This document shows positions 12,519 through 25,800 of a stretch of DNA of 64,000 nt, piece after piece. Under the pieces are notes generated by a model, which saw only the letters and a program-made list of their open reading frames with translations, was not told the DNA's origin and made no database searches. The position numbers and the translations under genes are program-made. Numbering within the stretch: the first letter of the stretch is position 1; every line of letters begins with the position of its first letter. Source of the stretch: Nissolia schottii (taxonomy: Eukaryota; Streptophyta; Magnoliopsida; Fabales; Fabaceae); assembly GCA_003254905.1 (NCBI GenBank), contig QANU01001671.1, forward strand, positions 1,068,362 through 1,132,361. The letters run 5' to 3'.

Positions 12519-15064
12519 ATATATTAACAGCTAAATTAATCAATGCTATAAATCATTGTAAAACTCTCAATTACTGTTATTTGTAAGTAAAGGGCCCATT
12601 CTTATTGACTCCATTAATTGTAAATCAATTTGATGTTTCTTAACCTTAATTAAGCATGTTATGCTTTATCAGAATGTCTTCATACACGGCTAATTGAGGG
12701 GGACAAGTGAATGTTGGTAGAGTTAGCTTCATCAAAAATGCATAATTGGTTGCTTCATTTCTCTGAGTTCTGATTTGGTGTATAGCCTGCAAGTAGTTAT
12801 TAACTTGTTAACCTGTTAGATGCCAATTGAATCACCTGTAGCTCCGAGGGAACTGTTATATAATAATGCTGCAAGTAATCATTATGAGAATGTGATAAAA
12901 GAATTTGGAAATGCAAATCGTCACTCTAGCAATTTGCTTATTTTCCTCGACAAATTAAACATATAAAAGAGATACATTACTTCTTCATTGCCGTCAATGG
13001 CAACCAAAATATGTGATTGCATTCATTGTATCATCTCATCGGGTTTCACCGTTGTTATTTTCCTTTAAAAACACTCCACAACGCTAACTGAGCCGCTGTT
13101 AACAAAAATAAGTTTCTTGCTAAATATTAATCCCTTTCATATGTTTTTTCTCAATATATATCTCAACAAAATCTACAAGCACTACTAATGCTGCAATACT
13201 TTCTCCAATATTACCTCCCATTACTATCAATTTGTAGCTCAGTTTATAGTCATGCAAACAGTGTAAAGTTTCTGATTCCAAAAATCCATCAAATCGCTAG
13301 ACACTGGCGGATTCTGATTCACCTAACGCTCATAAGAATCTTTGCTACGCTGCTTAACATGTGATGTGCTCATTATCTTTTTTTGAACAAATTTTAGGCT
13401 TTAAGCAAATCGCCATTGCCATTGGCGATTTGCATTCCTCTCATGATTGATGTAACCCCTAACCACATGGGGGGCAGAATACTTACTTTTTCGTGCCTAA
13501 GAATATTAGTTGTGGGTATTATATTTTTAAATTAATATTTTTGGATATGAAATTTTGGGAACGTTTGGGAGATGAAATGATTTTTTATGCCCCAAAATAT
13601 TTTGCAAAAAGAATATTTGTTGAATTTTCTTTTTGAAAAAAATATTGGAAAAAATATTTTAAAAAAAAAATATTTAAGAAAAATAAAGTACTAATTTTGT
13701 GATTATTGTTATTTAAGAGTAAGGACAAGTTAGATATTTTAATATTTCATAACATTCTTTTTTCTCAAGAATGTTACATTCTCATGTAAGAGGTGAGATA
13801 AAAAATTTGACATTTTCCATTATAAAAATCCATCTTACTTGAATAGAATTTTCTTTAAACTTTTACTAAACATGAGAATTCCCCCAAGTGAAATTACACA
13901 CCCCACAAGCACAACATAACCTTAAGAAAAGGTGGCTGGTGATCAACAATCCTTGTAAGCGCTAATAGCTATAATGTTGACTTTCAATTCTGTAAAATAT
14001 AATACATTATTGATGTAAAAAAATAACTTTTCAAAATATAAATGGGTGAAGTTTAACATAAGGATTAATTTGTTAGAACATATTTAACTTTAATGTCTAA
14101 TTTGGTAGCAAATCGTCTTCCAAAATTGATTGTGTTAAGAACCAATTTTTAGAAATTAAAATTAGAAAGATTTGAAATCGATTTTGAGTGAGAAATATTC
14201 ACTCTTAGGATTGGTTAAAATCAATTTTGTCTGTCACACCAAAAATTTAAATATGATGTAAATTGTAAAATGACTAAAAAATACATATGTTTCTCTATGA
14301 AGTATTATCAAATTTTTAGACCAACAAAATTTAACACAATTGATAAATGATTATATTTTTAAATTATATAGTTAAGAGTTCAATCGAACGCGATTAGTTA
14401 TTATCGTTACAACAAACAACTCTTGAGCAATATAAAAAATTATGAAATTTTTAGGTGAGATGCATCATTGAATTTACATGCTTTTTCAAGAAAAATAGAA
14501 AATTAGAAAAGACTTGATAATTTTTTTAAAACAAATTGAAATTTTGATAAGTTTTACACATGGGACGACGAATCAAATGCAGAAGATGGAAATAGTGAAG
14601 GATTTTTATTGTCTGTATCTTCCTTGGGAGTGGCCCCGTGGTCAATCATCAATGTTGTCCTCGTGTTAGTTCTATCTATTTATTTAAGCAGGAAAAAAAA
14701 AATGCTTAAAAACCACATCAAGTTATTTATCCATTTACATTTTTATGAATAAACTTAACATTATTTTTAAAATTGTTACTATCATTTATATAAATGGATA
14801 TGAAAAATAACAAAGATAAATTTATAAAAAAATATATGTAATATATATTTTTTAATTTACTGAAATAAAAAATAATTTAAAGCAAATTTACATTTAAAAA
14901 ACGGAGGGAGGGAATAATAGGTGGAATTGATAAATTAAATGTCTCAATTTGTTTCGTGTTAGGTTAGGTTACTCCTCCTGAAAATAAATCATAAATCATA
15001 AAATATCTTAGCAGAAGAGAAAGAGAAAGAGAAAGAGCAGAGCCAACCAAGGGAGGAGAAGAAG
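12519..15064. other. Spacer with repeat remains
   Basis: Holds the 3' untranslated region of the bZIP gene (first few hundred bases), a perfect 11-bp-arm palindrome GCAAATCGCCA...TGGCGATTTGC at 13405-13433, and an AT-rich stretch (13500-13870) with TTCTCAAGAATGTTACATTCTC-like motifs typical of old non-autonomous transposons. No gene seen. Confidence 0.5.
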
Positions 15065-16835
15065 ATGGAGCTGAGTATGAGCATGGCCACCGCCGTTCCC
15101 TTCTCCTCTTCAATCCCAACAAGGCCCACAGCCACCGCCGTTGCTTTCTCCTCTTCCTCTTCTTCCTTCTGTTCCTCTTTTCCCTCGTTGAAGAAAGCCG
15201 CCGTAGCTGTCAGCACTAGGAAGAAGAAGGGCCTCACTTGCAACGCCTTGTTCGGCCTCGGCGTCCCAGAGCTCGTCGTCATCGCCGGCGTCGCCGCCCT
15301 CGTTTTCGGTCCCAAGAAGCTGCCCGAAGTCGGTCGCAGCATCGGCAAAACAGTTAAGAGCTTCCAACAGGTACTTCCCCCAATTCTCCATTCTTATTAG
15401 TTTTCTTTTGATCTATTGAATTGAATTACACACTCATTTCCGAAAAAGTTTACATATCTTCTGTAGTTACTCCAGATCCATGGAGGATGCGGTTCTTAAT
15501 ATGCCCTACTCATATGAGCTTATTGTGCCTAGTCTCTGTGGATCCCTGGGATACTAATCCGAATATAAAGTTGGGATAGTTTAATCGATTAATTAAAGGT
15601 TTCGGCTTGTTCTGCTTATGTTATTAGGTTTCAGCTGCATCTTCTGAAATAGGGTTTGTTAGTTATTATATTATTGTATACTTAATTTTAGTACCCTCCC
15701 TATTCAGGTTGGGTTTTTTATTTGGGGTTGGGGGAAGAAGGTGCCATATAATATCAAATCATATCATATGTTTAGCAACTGATAATTTTTGCTAATGATG
15801 TTTAATGGTAATAGCATTTTTGTTTGACAATATTTGTGAAGCCTTATACTATAGCCCTGCCTCTCTCAATTCTCCATCCCTTTAAGACTTCTATTTAGTA
15901 CACAGTTGCTGCTAGAGGTGTTGCTTTTGCTCTTCGCAGGATCGGCACTCACTCACTCACGCCCTACGCATGCTTGTTTCTGTTTCTCTTCATGAGTCAA
16001 GCATAGAGAACATGTAATTCGATTATTAGAAGTTTGTACTGAATGTTTATACAAAACCTGATTATAATTTGACCTTCCTATCTGAAACGCACTGCCCCCC
16101 TCCCCTCTTCCCCGGTCTCCCTTTTTCCTGTCTATGGATTTAAATAGCTTCCTGTTAGTGGTTCAAAGTGAGATTTAGATTGAGGACTTGTGCCTGTCTC
16201 ACAAGAACTTTTAGGCTACCACCAGCCTTGTGGCTCCAAATTAACTCGGAAGCTCACTCAAACTGTTTGTTGGCGTCACTTTGTAGGGTTATATACTGCC
16301 TCTCATTGGACCTTTTTACGGCCATTCTATTCTACCCCCGCAAGCCTCTTGGGGTGAAGACCTTTATTTTTAAGTAAATGGGAATTATAAATCAAACAAG
16401 ATCATTCAAGGAACTGAAGAAGCTCTAAGATATGGAAGGAAGCGATCTCTATAGGAGGACAATGCCATATGTCACTGTTATTTTCTGTTGTTTTCATGTT
16501 AACTTGTCTTGATCCCCTAATAACCATGATTGGCACCCACATGTGGCTTTTGGATAAAATCACTACTCAATAAGCATGTGTCAAAAATGAACTTATGGAA
16601 TTGACATAAATGTGAATGCTATATTATCATCTTTTAGCTGTTAAAATATTTCTTCACTGCATACAATTTTGTTTATTCTATTTTGTTAATCTTGTAGGCA
16701 GCAAAGGAGTTTGAGTCTGAGATTAAAAAGGAACCTGAATCCCTAGGAGGGGATTCATCTGAGAAGGCTGTTGCTGTGAGTGAACAGGAGGAGAAGCAAG
16801 ATGTTGAGGTGTCTAGTTCTAAGGAGAGTGTATGA
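15065..16835 (+). CDS. TATA: Chloroplast twin-arginine translocase subunit Tha4/TatA
   Basis: Thylakoid membrane subunit that oligomerises on the Hcf106/cpTatC receptor to move folded proteins across the thylakoid membrane using the proton gradient. Exons 15065-15370 and 16698-16835 give 147 residues, the same size as the Arabidopsis protein as I recall it. Residues 1 to about 59 form a Ser/Thr/Ala-rich transit peptide. Next come the single membrane helix with the essential glutamate (Glu69 in GVPELVV), the hinge FGPKKLPE (81-88), and the amphipathic helix VGRSIGKTVKSFQQAAKEFESEI (positions 89-111) split by the intron. The C-terminal tail is acidic and Ser-rich. The start is the first ATG after a GA-rich leader; Met5 and Met7 are possible alternatives. 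Confidence 0.95.
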
Positions 16836-18234
16836 AATTTGTACAAGATATGACATGATTAGAAGTTATCAAATTTTCACAATGACATTTTGCATTTAGA
16901 AGAAACCATATTCTTATCTTATTGAGATCTGTTAGTTCAGGATTTTTTTTACCTATCATGAGTGAAATTGGCTTGGTAGACGTACATGACTGTCCACAAG
17001 AGAAAATAAGGGTTGGCATGCTAGTGAGGGTTGAAGAACCGCTGAGGAAATTGATGAGTTTTCTTCACTATGGCCACCGGGGGCACATGGTGATGTATGC
17101 CACTTTAATATGTTGTGGTAGATCCAGTGGCAAATAGGAGCACCCTACATTCCACCAAGCATGGTTGACAGCAATGGTATTAAACTTGTCTTTTTGACGG
17201 CTTGTTTGGATGTGAGTGGAAGGAAAAAGTACATAAAACAGTAATAAAGAAAGGATAGGAAAGAAAGCGGACGGATAAAGGAAGAAGTTATTAGAACAAG
17301 AGATCTAATAGTCTTGTGATCTTTTAACTTTATCCAATGATTATTCGATGAGGATTCTTATAACGGTATACAAATTCTCACACTCGCTTCCATTATCATC
17401 ACTCGCCAACAACTAAACAGCCATGGTTATTGTCATCGGTGGTGCACTCGTACAAATTGGAAAGAACAATTGTAAGCAGCAACTCTCCTTCAAATATAAC
17501 CTAAACATGTTGATTTTTTTACACAATTTTGTTATGTGTAACCTTTTATTATTGATTTAGGAGACATGACTTATACCTGACATATGACATAAGAAAATTA
17601 ATGGGGAGTTTAGAGATGTCACATATGGTTAAGTTATGTGAATAATTTATCGTTAGAGAACTTATTCTTAAAATGATGTGTTTGTATAGGGATAAGATTC
17701 TCCTTTTTTAAATGAAAAAGAAAATGTTATATTTAAGATTGCATCATTGATTTTTATATGATATTCATGTTATCATTAACTTTTACATGATACTTATCTC
17801 ACCATCTATAATCAACACTAAGCTGATAAATGTATTTTTTTTTAGGATGTTGATCTTGTTATTAAGTGTTGCAGTTGATAATCCAAACATTGTTATATGG
17901 ATAATGGCCACGGGTATTGTGCATCGGTGCATCATATAAAAAATCATTGCATTGAGATCTATCAGAAAATGGGAAAAGGTTGAGTAGATAATAAATAAAC
18001 GGTTGTGATTGAAGGCAAGGACTTCTCCTTTGTGATAAATCATTTCGTATATAGATTTGGTGTTCCCTTTCCTCCTTTGTCGTGTAAGAAACGAAAAATC
18101 TATGTTGTAAATACCATGGTTCGACCGATTGAATCGGGAACTACATTTCTTATCATTTGCTCCCAAAAACTGTGTCATGAGAACTAGTCAAAAATGGTGA
18201 ACTTGGCTGGTTCTCTTTATTTATTTTTTTTTTA

Positions 18235-18237
<3 letters not shown>

Positions 18238-18275
<38 letters not shown>

Positions 18276-18278
18276 ACT
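18238..18278. repeat. (TA)n(TG)n microsatellite
   Basis: Alternating TA followed by GTGTGTGTG. Confidence 0.9.
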
Positions 18279-18990
18279 GATTTTGATGTAATACTTTTAT
18301 ATTTTATTAAAAAACATACTCTTACAACATTAATAATATACAAATATTATATAAAAAATAATTTTATTTATTGTATATTATATAATTAATCATATATATA
18401 AATATATATATACATATAAATAATAAAAGATATATTTTTATTCAACCTCAATTGAACTTCTGCTTAAACTAGTTAAACCTTTAAACCTTGCTTTAATCGG
18501 TTGGATGTTCAGTCCAATTTTCTTAACGTTGGTAAATACAAACATAGTCGTTTGTTGCACCGTGCATCATATAAATGGAGAATTGACATTAGAGTTGCCC
18601 TAAACACTGTTATTAGGATTTACCTAAACTTTAATTTAATCCTATAATAAAGAAGAAAAAAAAGTGAGCGCGTACGTGCACGTAACAAAGACTAAAACGA
18701 AAGCACACAAAAATACAAAGTAGACTAATAATTAAGCATCACGTGTTCTTTATTGTTGAACGACTATTTTGTACCTCCCTCACCTTTCATTCAATTCAAC
18801 ATAAGAAATAGTGCGTGAATGCGTGGACTCTGACTCTCGTTCACAATTAGATGGGGATCCTATTGGAGTGTTTGCATTCATTTATATGCAGAGAGAAATG
18901 AGTTGATATTTTTATTTTTTTGTCATATGTTTAATTAAAATTTATAAATATTTGATTTAAATATAAAACTTATCGAAAATCCTCTCTCTA

Positions 18991-19036
18991 AAAAAGTTAT
19001 ACCATGATACTATATTATCACCAAGATATTATGTAT
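18991..19036. repeat. Direct repeat, copy A (partner 19314-19357)
   Basis: Shares AAAAAGTTATACCATGATAC followed by ATTATCACCAAGATATT with the partner; copy A has a 3-bp insertion. The 278 bp between the copies carry no gene. Confidence 0.8.
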
Positions 19037-19313
19037 CAGCAGAAAGTGGGGCCAATAGTGAGGAAGGCATGGTGTCTCAATGTTGGTTTTACTTTATTAC
19101 TCTCTACTCTCTAAAGCGAACTCCAGCAATAAGTCAAATCCAAAATGGCCATATGATGTCTCAATGTCATATTTAGTTAAATAAACAAAAAGGGCTAGAC
19201 AAGCAGGCTGTAATAAGGGCAAGATGACTGGTGTATAGAATTCGAGCACAACAAATTTTATTTACTGATCTATTTCATTTGATATGTCATCTGTACAAGA
19301 AAAACCACCACCC

Positions 19314-19357
19314 AAAAAGTTATACCATGATACATTATCACCAAGATATTGTACATC
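19314..19357. repeat. Direct repeat, copy B (partner 18991-19036)
   Basis: See partner. Near-identical over about 37 bp, in the same orientation. Confidence 0.8.
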
Positions 19358-19559
19358 GACCTATTTCGAATCTCAATGATTTAAGAAACGTCTAATGCTG
19401 AATATGAATCTTGGTCAGTAATCTAACATCGGTGCCCGCAAATCTCAGCTTGACTGTCAAAATGTCAATCTCCTTACTAATTTTATCAAAAATCATTTGT
19501 TATCACCTGTGCCCTTTCTCCATTACATCAAAACTCATCTCCAATAGAACTGCCTAGGA

Positions 19560-19730
19560 TGGCTTCAGATTCTCTCCTTTTTTAAGATGAAAATGAAAGG
19601 ACCATGTTCACATCTCCAATTTTCGTCAACATGACCTCTCATGTAGATATGACCCTGATCGCCTCATGAATAGTAGAGATGTGTGAACATGATATTCTCA
19701 TGGTCATTTTAAAAAGGAAAGGATCCTAAT
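19560..19730. mobile_element. Foldback (MITE-like) element with 10-bp target duplication
   Basis: A 171-bp sequence whose two halves are inverted copies: the left arm holds CTCCTTTTTTAAGATGAAAATG...CATGTTCACATCTC and the right arm its complement with short indels. It is flanked on both sides by the identical 10-mer CTGCCTAGGA (19550-19559 and 19731-19740). A 9-10 bp duplication with long inverted arms fits a Mutator-type MITE. It lies 125 bp downstream of the MED14 stop codon. Confidence 0.6.
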
Positions 19731-19864
19731 CTGCCTAGGACGAGGATATGCTTAACTCAGCATTTCCCTGTTTCAGTTGTTCAGATCATAATAAACTACC
19801 ATGCAATATTGACAGCACTAACATGCAATATTATATATAACCACTGCTACTAGTAACAGAACAA

Positions 19865-22800
19865 TCACGTTGCTCCAGAGCTAGCTGTAACCCCACTACC
19901 ATCTCTTAGCCCTTGAATGCACGAATGCAGATTTCTTTGCACACTGTCTGCAACTAACTTCAACCTACCTTGACTTACATCTGTTGCAGAGCTGCCGCCA
20001 ACCTCCACTGTCCGTGCCACTCTCTGTTTACATTTCTCCCAATCATCAACACGCAACCAGCAGGCCCTACCTCCATGGCTACCTTCCATGCCAAGAAAGG
20101 ATACATTGGGACTTTCTCCAAAAGAATATCTCAACCTTACTGAAACGCAGTATGGCAACCAAGCAGCACCCCCAGCAGCATTAACATGAGGGATGTGAGC
20201 AGAATCAAGAACTACTGTCAGTGCAAAATCTACAGAGTTATGCATGCGATCATAATGGATGTTGCTTCTGAAAGAAGGCCGGCTCTCTGAGTTCTCATCC
20301 ATGTTCAACCCTGCATGATTTTCAAGACATAGTTCAATTCGTGGTTTTTGAGCAGAAACCACATCTCCAACTTGTGCCTGGGATAATCCCTTTTTCCAAG
20401 CTATTAATTTCAAGAATTCTCTAAGAACCGACACAGGTAAGGTGAGCATAGTTATGAATGATGCAACACGAGAAGCATCATAGGGCTCTGATGCAACCCG
20501 ACGGCTGAAGTAGTCACATATTTCACTTGTTTCAGATTGACTTAATTCCTCTTGTGCAGGATTTGTGTTTTGCTGCTGTTGATGATGAAAGCGTTTTACA
20601 CTCAACACCTGAAGAAGCAGCTGAACTCTGTGGACACTGACAGCAAATACATAGCCCCTGCAGAAGCATGAAGAGAGGTGCTGATTAGTGTACCTAATAT
20701 GTGAAAACGAATAGCAAGTATGCAACAGAAAAAATTATACTCAGAAAATGCTAGCGGTGATATTAGGGTTGGCTTAATTACAATCTATGTTATATTCACC
20801 AAACTTGATTTTGGTTCCTCTAGTTCGAATTGCAACATTACCGCCAGAGAGGGAAGCTTGGCAGAGAGTAATGATCTTACCCAACAAAAAAGCGCAATGC
20901 GGGCTGCTCTGGGTCCAAATTCAAAAGTGCACCTTCATTTTCCTTCAAAATGGATCCTAGGATCTCTTTCAAGAGATCAGGTAACTGGGAAAACAGCCAT
21001 AGCACTCCAAGATACTTGAGAATACCTCTAAGAACCTTCTTGAGAGCAACGAGAGGAACCCAACCACCTCCATATCCTCCATCATCACCAAGGCCAATAA
21101 TGGCTGTGTTCAACTCACCTCTAACATGTGCAGGGACAATTGCTCCAGGTGGCCTACGTAGAGCACCCGCAGAAGTCATCAAAGCTAAATTTGAAGATCC
21201 TGCTAAAGCATTTCCTACACGGTTTAAACCAGCTGCTTGATTTCCAGCTCGGGCCATTGCAGCAGCAGCAGTTGGCAAGTTTATTCTACTTCCATTTGCA
21301 CCCACTAACTGGGACCCTGAACTAGGATTTGGATTATTTGAATTTGCCAGCCCACCAGTGTGTTGCCCAGTGAAACTAGGATCTAATCCATTCAATTCCT
21401 GAGCAACATGTTCCATGATGAAAGGCCGAAACTGGGGGCATGGTAATGACCCTCCAGAAAGACGGCCCTCTTTAGGTGGTGTTGCAGGCTGCAACCACAC
21501 CTGATCTCCAGCAAAGCAACGCATGTCAACTGCAAACTGTTTCCTGTACATGATTCGTATCCAATAGGGACCGCGGAGCACAACAGAGACATCGATGGGC
21601 AAAAGCGAACTTGGAACAATGCCCGGACCACCACGCCCAGCAGCAGCCAACATTGATAGGGTTTGATTAGTAAGACCACTAGCAGTAGACATGGCAGTGT
21701 TTGCCCCGGGACCAGAAGTAGGCTGACCAACATTTGAGGTTGAATTACCAACCAGAAGTCCTTGTGGTGGTGATATATAACCAGTTTGTTTAGGGATGGA
21801 AGATAGAGCAGCTGCAACACCAGGAACAGGACCAGCTCGAGCTGGCCTAGTTGCAGCAGCCAGAGCATGCAAGGGCCCTGCCGTCAGCCGAATGCAATCC
21901 AAAAGAGATGAAACTTCAGCTCCATTAATGAAATCTTCAAGAAACTGCACATAGCACAAGCATCAATTATAGTAAATATATAAGGCGAGAGTTTCTATTG
22001 GGAATACAATATCTGTTATATGTACACACACACACACAAAAACGACAACTTCACCCAAAGTAACAAATTTCATGTCACCACTGAAATATCAGAGAAAACA
22101 AATGGCATCAGGCATTAGCAGTCATACATCAGCGGACAGATCATGACAAGCAAAACTAATTTCAAGCCTTTTCTAGTTCATATTGCATAATCAACAGACA
22201 AAGCATGAAAGCAAAAGAAAGATGTTCCATAATAATTTCACCTGAAAAGTAGCATAAATTAATCAGAGTATGCAAGAAATGGACCAGCTACAGTTAAAGG
22301 AAATAAACAAATATCAATCAGTTGTAGAGAAATTAACAAACCTTGGTATGAGGCCAAAGTTGGTCAGGGGATACATGCATTGTGCAACCCTCTTTACCAG
22401 ATTCCCACTCGACAACAAAACGGGCAAGGACACTTGAACCAAAGCTAAACCACAAGCTCATCAGTCCAACTGCTTCAATTCTAAATGCCCTTCTCATCTG
22501 CTCTGATAGTTTGTCTGCAGTATCTGAAGCAACCTTGGTACCGGATACTTTGACATCAGAAATTGTTCCAAGCTCTTCTGATTTTTCATCTGCTCTTACC
22601 CCAAGCAATTTTCGCATCCCAAGGGCAAACGTTCTTGCATTGGCAAGCCTTTGAATGTCAGACACTAATTTCTTTATACTATCTACCTCAACAGACTGGT
22701 AACTCAGAACAACACCATCTGGATCATAATGTATATGTGAATCTATATCAGATGTATTAGCAATTCGAACACCCGAACCCCATGGTGTATCACTGCTCCC

Positions 22801-25800
22801 TTTCTGAAGCTCCCATAAATCCCTGAAGTGTTGATCATTTATTTTAACATCCCAATACATGCAACCAGGTCTGCCAAGTCGCAAGCATATATGTTGCCAT
22901 GAATCACCTCTGGCAAATGGAAGTCGGAACCAAATGTTAGAGGATGCATTTCTTAAACCCACTTCTTCAACATATGAAATGTCTAAAGCATCCATCTGGC
23001 TGGTTAGCCTAGCATGCTTAATGCAAAGTGAACAGTGTCTGACCACATGAAGAAGCGCTGCAATATAAATGCTAGATGGTGCATTCCCTTTATTTGCCTC
23101 TGCAATTAAACTTCCATAACTGTATCCTTCAGCTTTAGGTATCAGTTCAGTGGATACAGTCCCCCCTTGTGGCAAAGACAGTTGATAGTCAGATGAATCT
23201 GAAAATTTTCTTCTCTTGCAAATTCCTGAGTTGTTTTGAAGACCTTGAAGAGATGGAATCAAATTTAACATGTCTGAAGCTGTTCTTTTTCGAGATCTTT
23301 TATCATGTTTGGAGATAACATCTTCATCAGTGATATAATTAACGGTGGATTCCACTGTCTGGGCTGCAAAGATTCATTTTGCAAGTCATATATTGCTTAA
23401 AGAAAAAATAAAACGAAATATGTGCACGCACTTGTATGTGTACATGTATAATATGTATATATAACAGTATGCATATACTCCATACAACAAAGATGACGCA
23501 GAGAAAGTGTCTTACATACGGGCGTCGTAGCACATGAGCTAGATCCGGCTGCCTTGAATGATTCAACTTGAGGACCATTAGGTCTGGATACAGGCATTCG
23601 AGAGCCAGTTGGTTGAGGAGGAGATAATAGTCGAGATGACCGACTTCCACCTAAAGCATCAATAGAAGAATCACTCAACACTCTTGGTTGATCTTCATCC
23701 ATTGCAGTAGAGGAAGGAATGTCAACTGAATGCGGAGATTTAAGAGAAGCCAAATCCTGTTCAGACTTTGAAGCAGGTAACCTTTTCCCGGCTGTGCCCC
23801 TTCCTTGTCCAGTAGAGGTTGGGCCAACTGAACTAGATTGAACTGGGCCCTTCACACTGCCTGACAAGAACAAGGAACCACTATAGTGGTTGGTAATACT
23901 AGAAGCTTTTGTTACATTATTAACCTGAGATATCTGCATGCCTCCTTCCCACTTTGTAGACAAGGTTCCAGCTTTAAGACTAGGGAGACTCATTGGAACA
24001 GAACCATAATGAGAAGGCAGGGATGTGTGATTTTGAACAGAGAATGGAGATGCAGAAGATCCTTTCTCAAGTCCAAATACTTCATCCACAAGTGATGAAA
24101 AACCTGAAGGATGACCTCTTGCAATCTGCATGGAACTCTCAAGCCGAATATCAGAAAGAAACTCATGTACAGATGTTTGATTTGGACAAGCAGCATTGGG
24201 CAAAACAGAGCGTAATTTTCCCCAGTCAACCATGCTTAAATTCATTTCATCTTCCAGCACCTGCATCAGTCCTATATCAATTTTCTTGAGCCGCAGCGCC
24301 TGATTAAGGACACCAAATAAAGTATCTTTTCCAGACGAGTCTGGCTGAGTCTCTAACAACTCAAACAAGGGTTTAAAATCTTTATCAAGTTCCATCAGCA
24401 GGAAATAAGAGCTCCCACAGTCCGGAAATCCCATAATTAGCATTGCTGAACCATTCGAAATGTTCTTGGGTACTTTAACTGTACTGAATCCATGCTCGAA
24501 TACCTGCAAGAATGCCCCGTAAGCCATAGGTCTTAGGGAAGCCAGTTTCTGAATAATCAACTTAAAACACAGTCCAAAATGATTTATGAATTGATGTTTT
24601 TCTTTTAACAATAAAAAAGAATGAAAACAAGCTAATATACCTTAAGGCCTAAAACCCTTCCAATAGACGCAAATAAGTGCAATATACTTTTGCTTCTCAA
24701 GCTTGTGAAGACCTCAGCTGCAGTCATAGATCCCTGATTCAAAGCTTCTTCACATTCTAACAAAGCTGAAGAAGCAGCTATGTTTTGTGATGATTGAAGA
24801 AGGAAACGGCCATTTCTGAAAAGCAAAATAGGGGCACAGATTTGAGATACTCCAAATTTAAATGCATGAGATATTAGGAAAAAGCAAATGAGTAGACTAA
24901 GGTACCTGATATTAATTCCAAGAGTAAAAAAGCATGATCCGTAGGCACGCACACACAACACCTCATGCCCTTCGGAGTCCTTCTACAGACAAAAGCAGAA
25001 CTAAATTTAAACCAGATGCAAGATTGAACGGAAGAAGGTAGGATATAAGACCGATCTGTAAGAGGGTATATCATGAATGAAACCATAAAAAATTGCTACT
25101 GCAGTTTTCAAAATGAAAATGCCAACATTCAACAGTATTCAACTGAAAAAACAAATGTGCATCAGCAAATACGAAACCCCAAATCTTGGCAAACACAATG
25201 CAAAAAGAAGATGAATATAATTTCAATCAGAAGTAATAAAACCCCAGTATCTCAACTTATGCAAGGAATTACTAGCCAAAATTTACATGTCCAATAAAGG
25301 TTTATCAAGCATAGGAACTTCCAAAGTTATATACTTAACGGGTAGCAGAGGTCAGAATCTAACTATAAATATTCCCTGTAAAAAGAACTATGAAGCGAAG
25401 TAATTGCAGTAGCGGAATAAGAAAATAGTTTATCCATGATTGATACTCTAGTTCTCTGAAACCAAACGAAAGTTTACGCCAAATAAGAAGCATTGAATCA
25501 TATAAACCAAAGTCCAAAAGACTGAAAGGAGACATACAACAAAGTTTCGTAATGCATGATATGAATTTGATCTCCTAAGTACAAACTCCCGATAAAAGAA
25601 AATTTTCCCCCATAAATGTAAACCAACCTGTTTATATTCAACATCAGGGTCACCCACGTGAGACTGGAGTGAAATATCATCTGCTGTTCGACAGACCTGA
25701 ATATTCTTTCCCAGTTCCCTTTTAATTTCCAGCAGACGTGTATATCGGTTGCAGCTAATAGCTCTTAACAGCAATCTCTCAACATCAATACAACTCTGGT

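Larger units (their letters stand above)
16836..19549. other. Spacer, no gene seen
   Basis: Includes the Tha4 3' untranslated region, a possible old MITE at about 17198-17422 (GGCTTGTTTGG...CTAAACAGCC ends), a TA/TG microsatellite (about 18238-18278) and a direct repeat of about 45 bp (18991-19036 and 19314-19357). Open frames on both strands lack any recognisable motif. Confidence 0.5.

Noticed and set aside
21392-21868. 158-codon minus-strand frame
   Set aside because: Alternative frame of MED14 exon 7, whose true frame spans the same bases.
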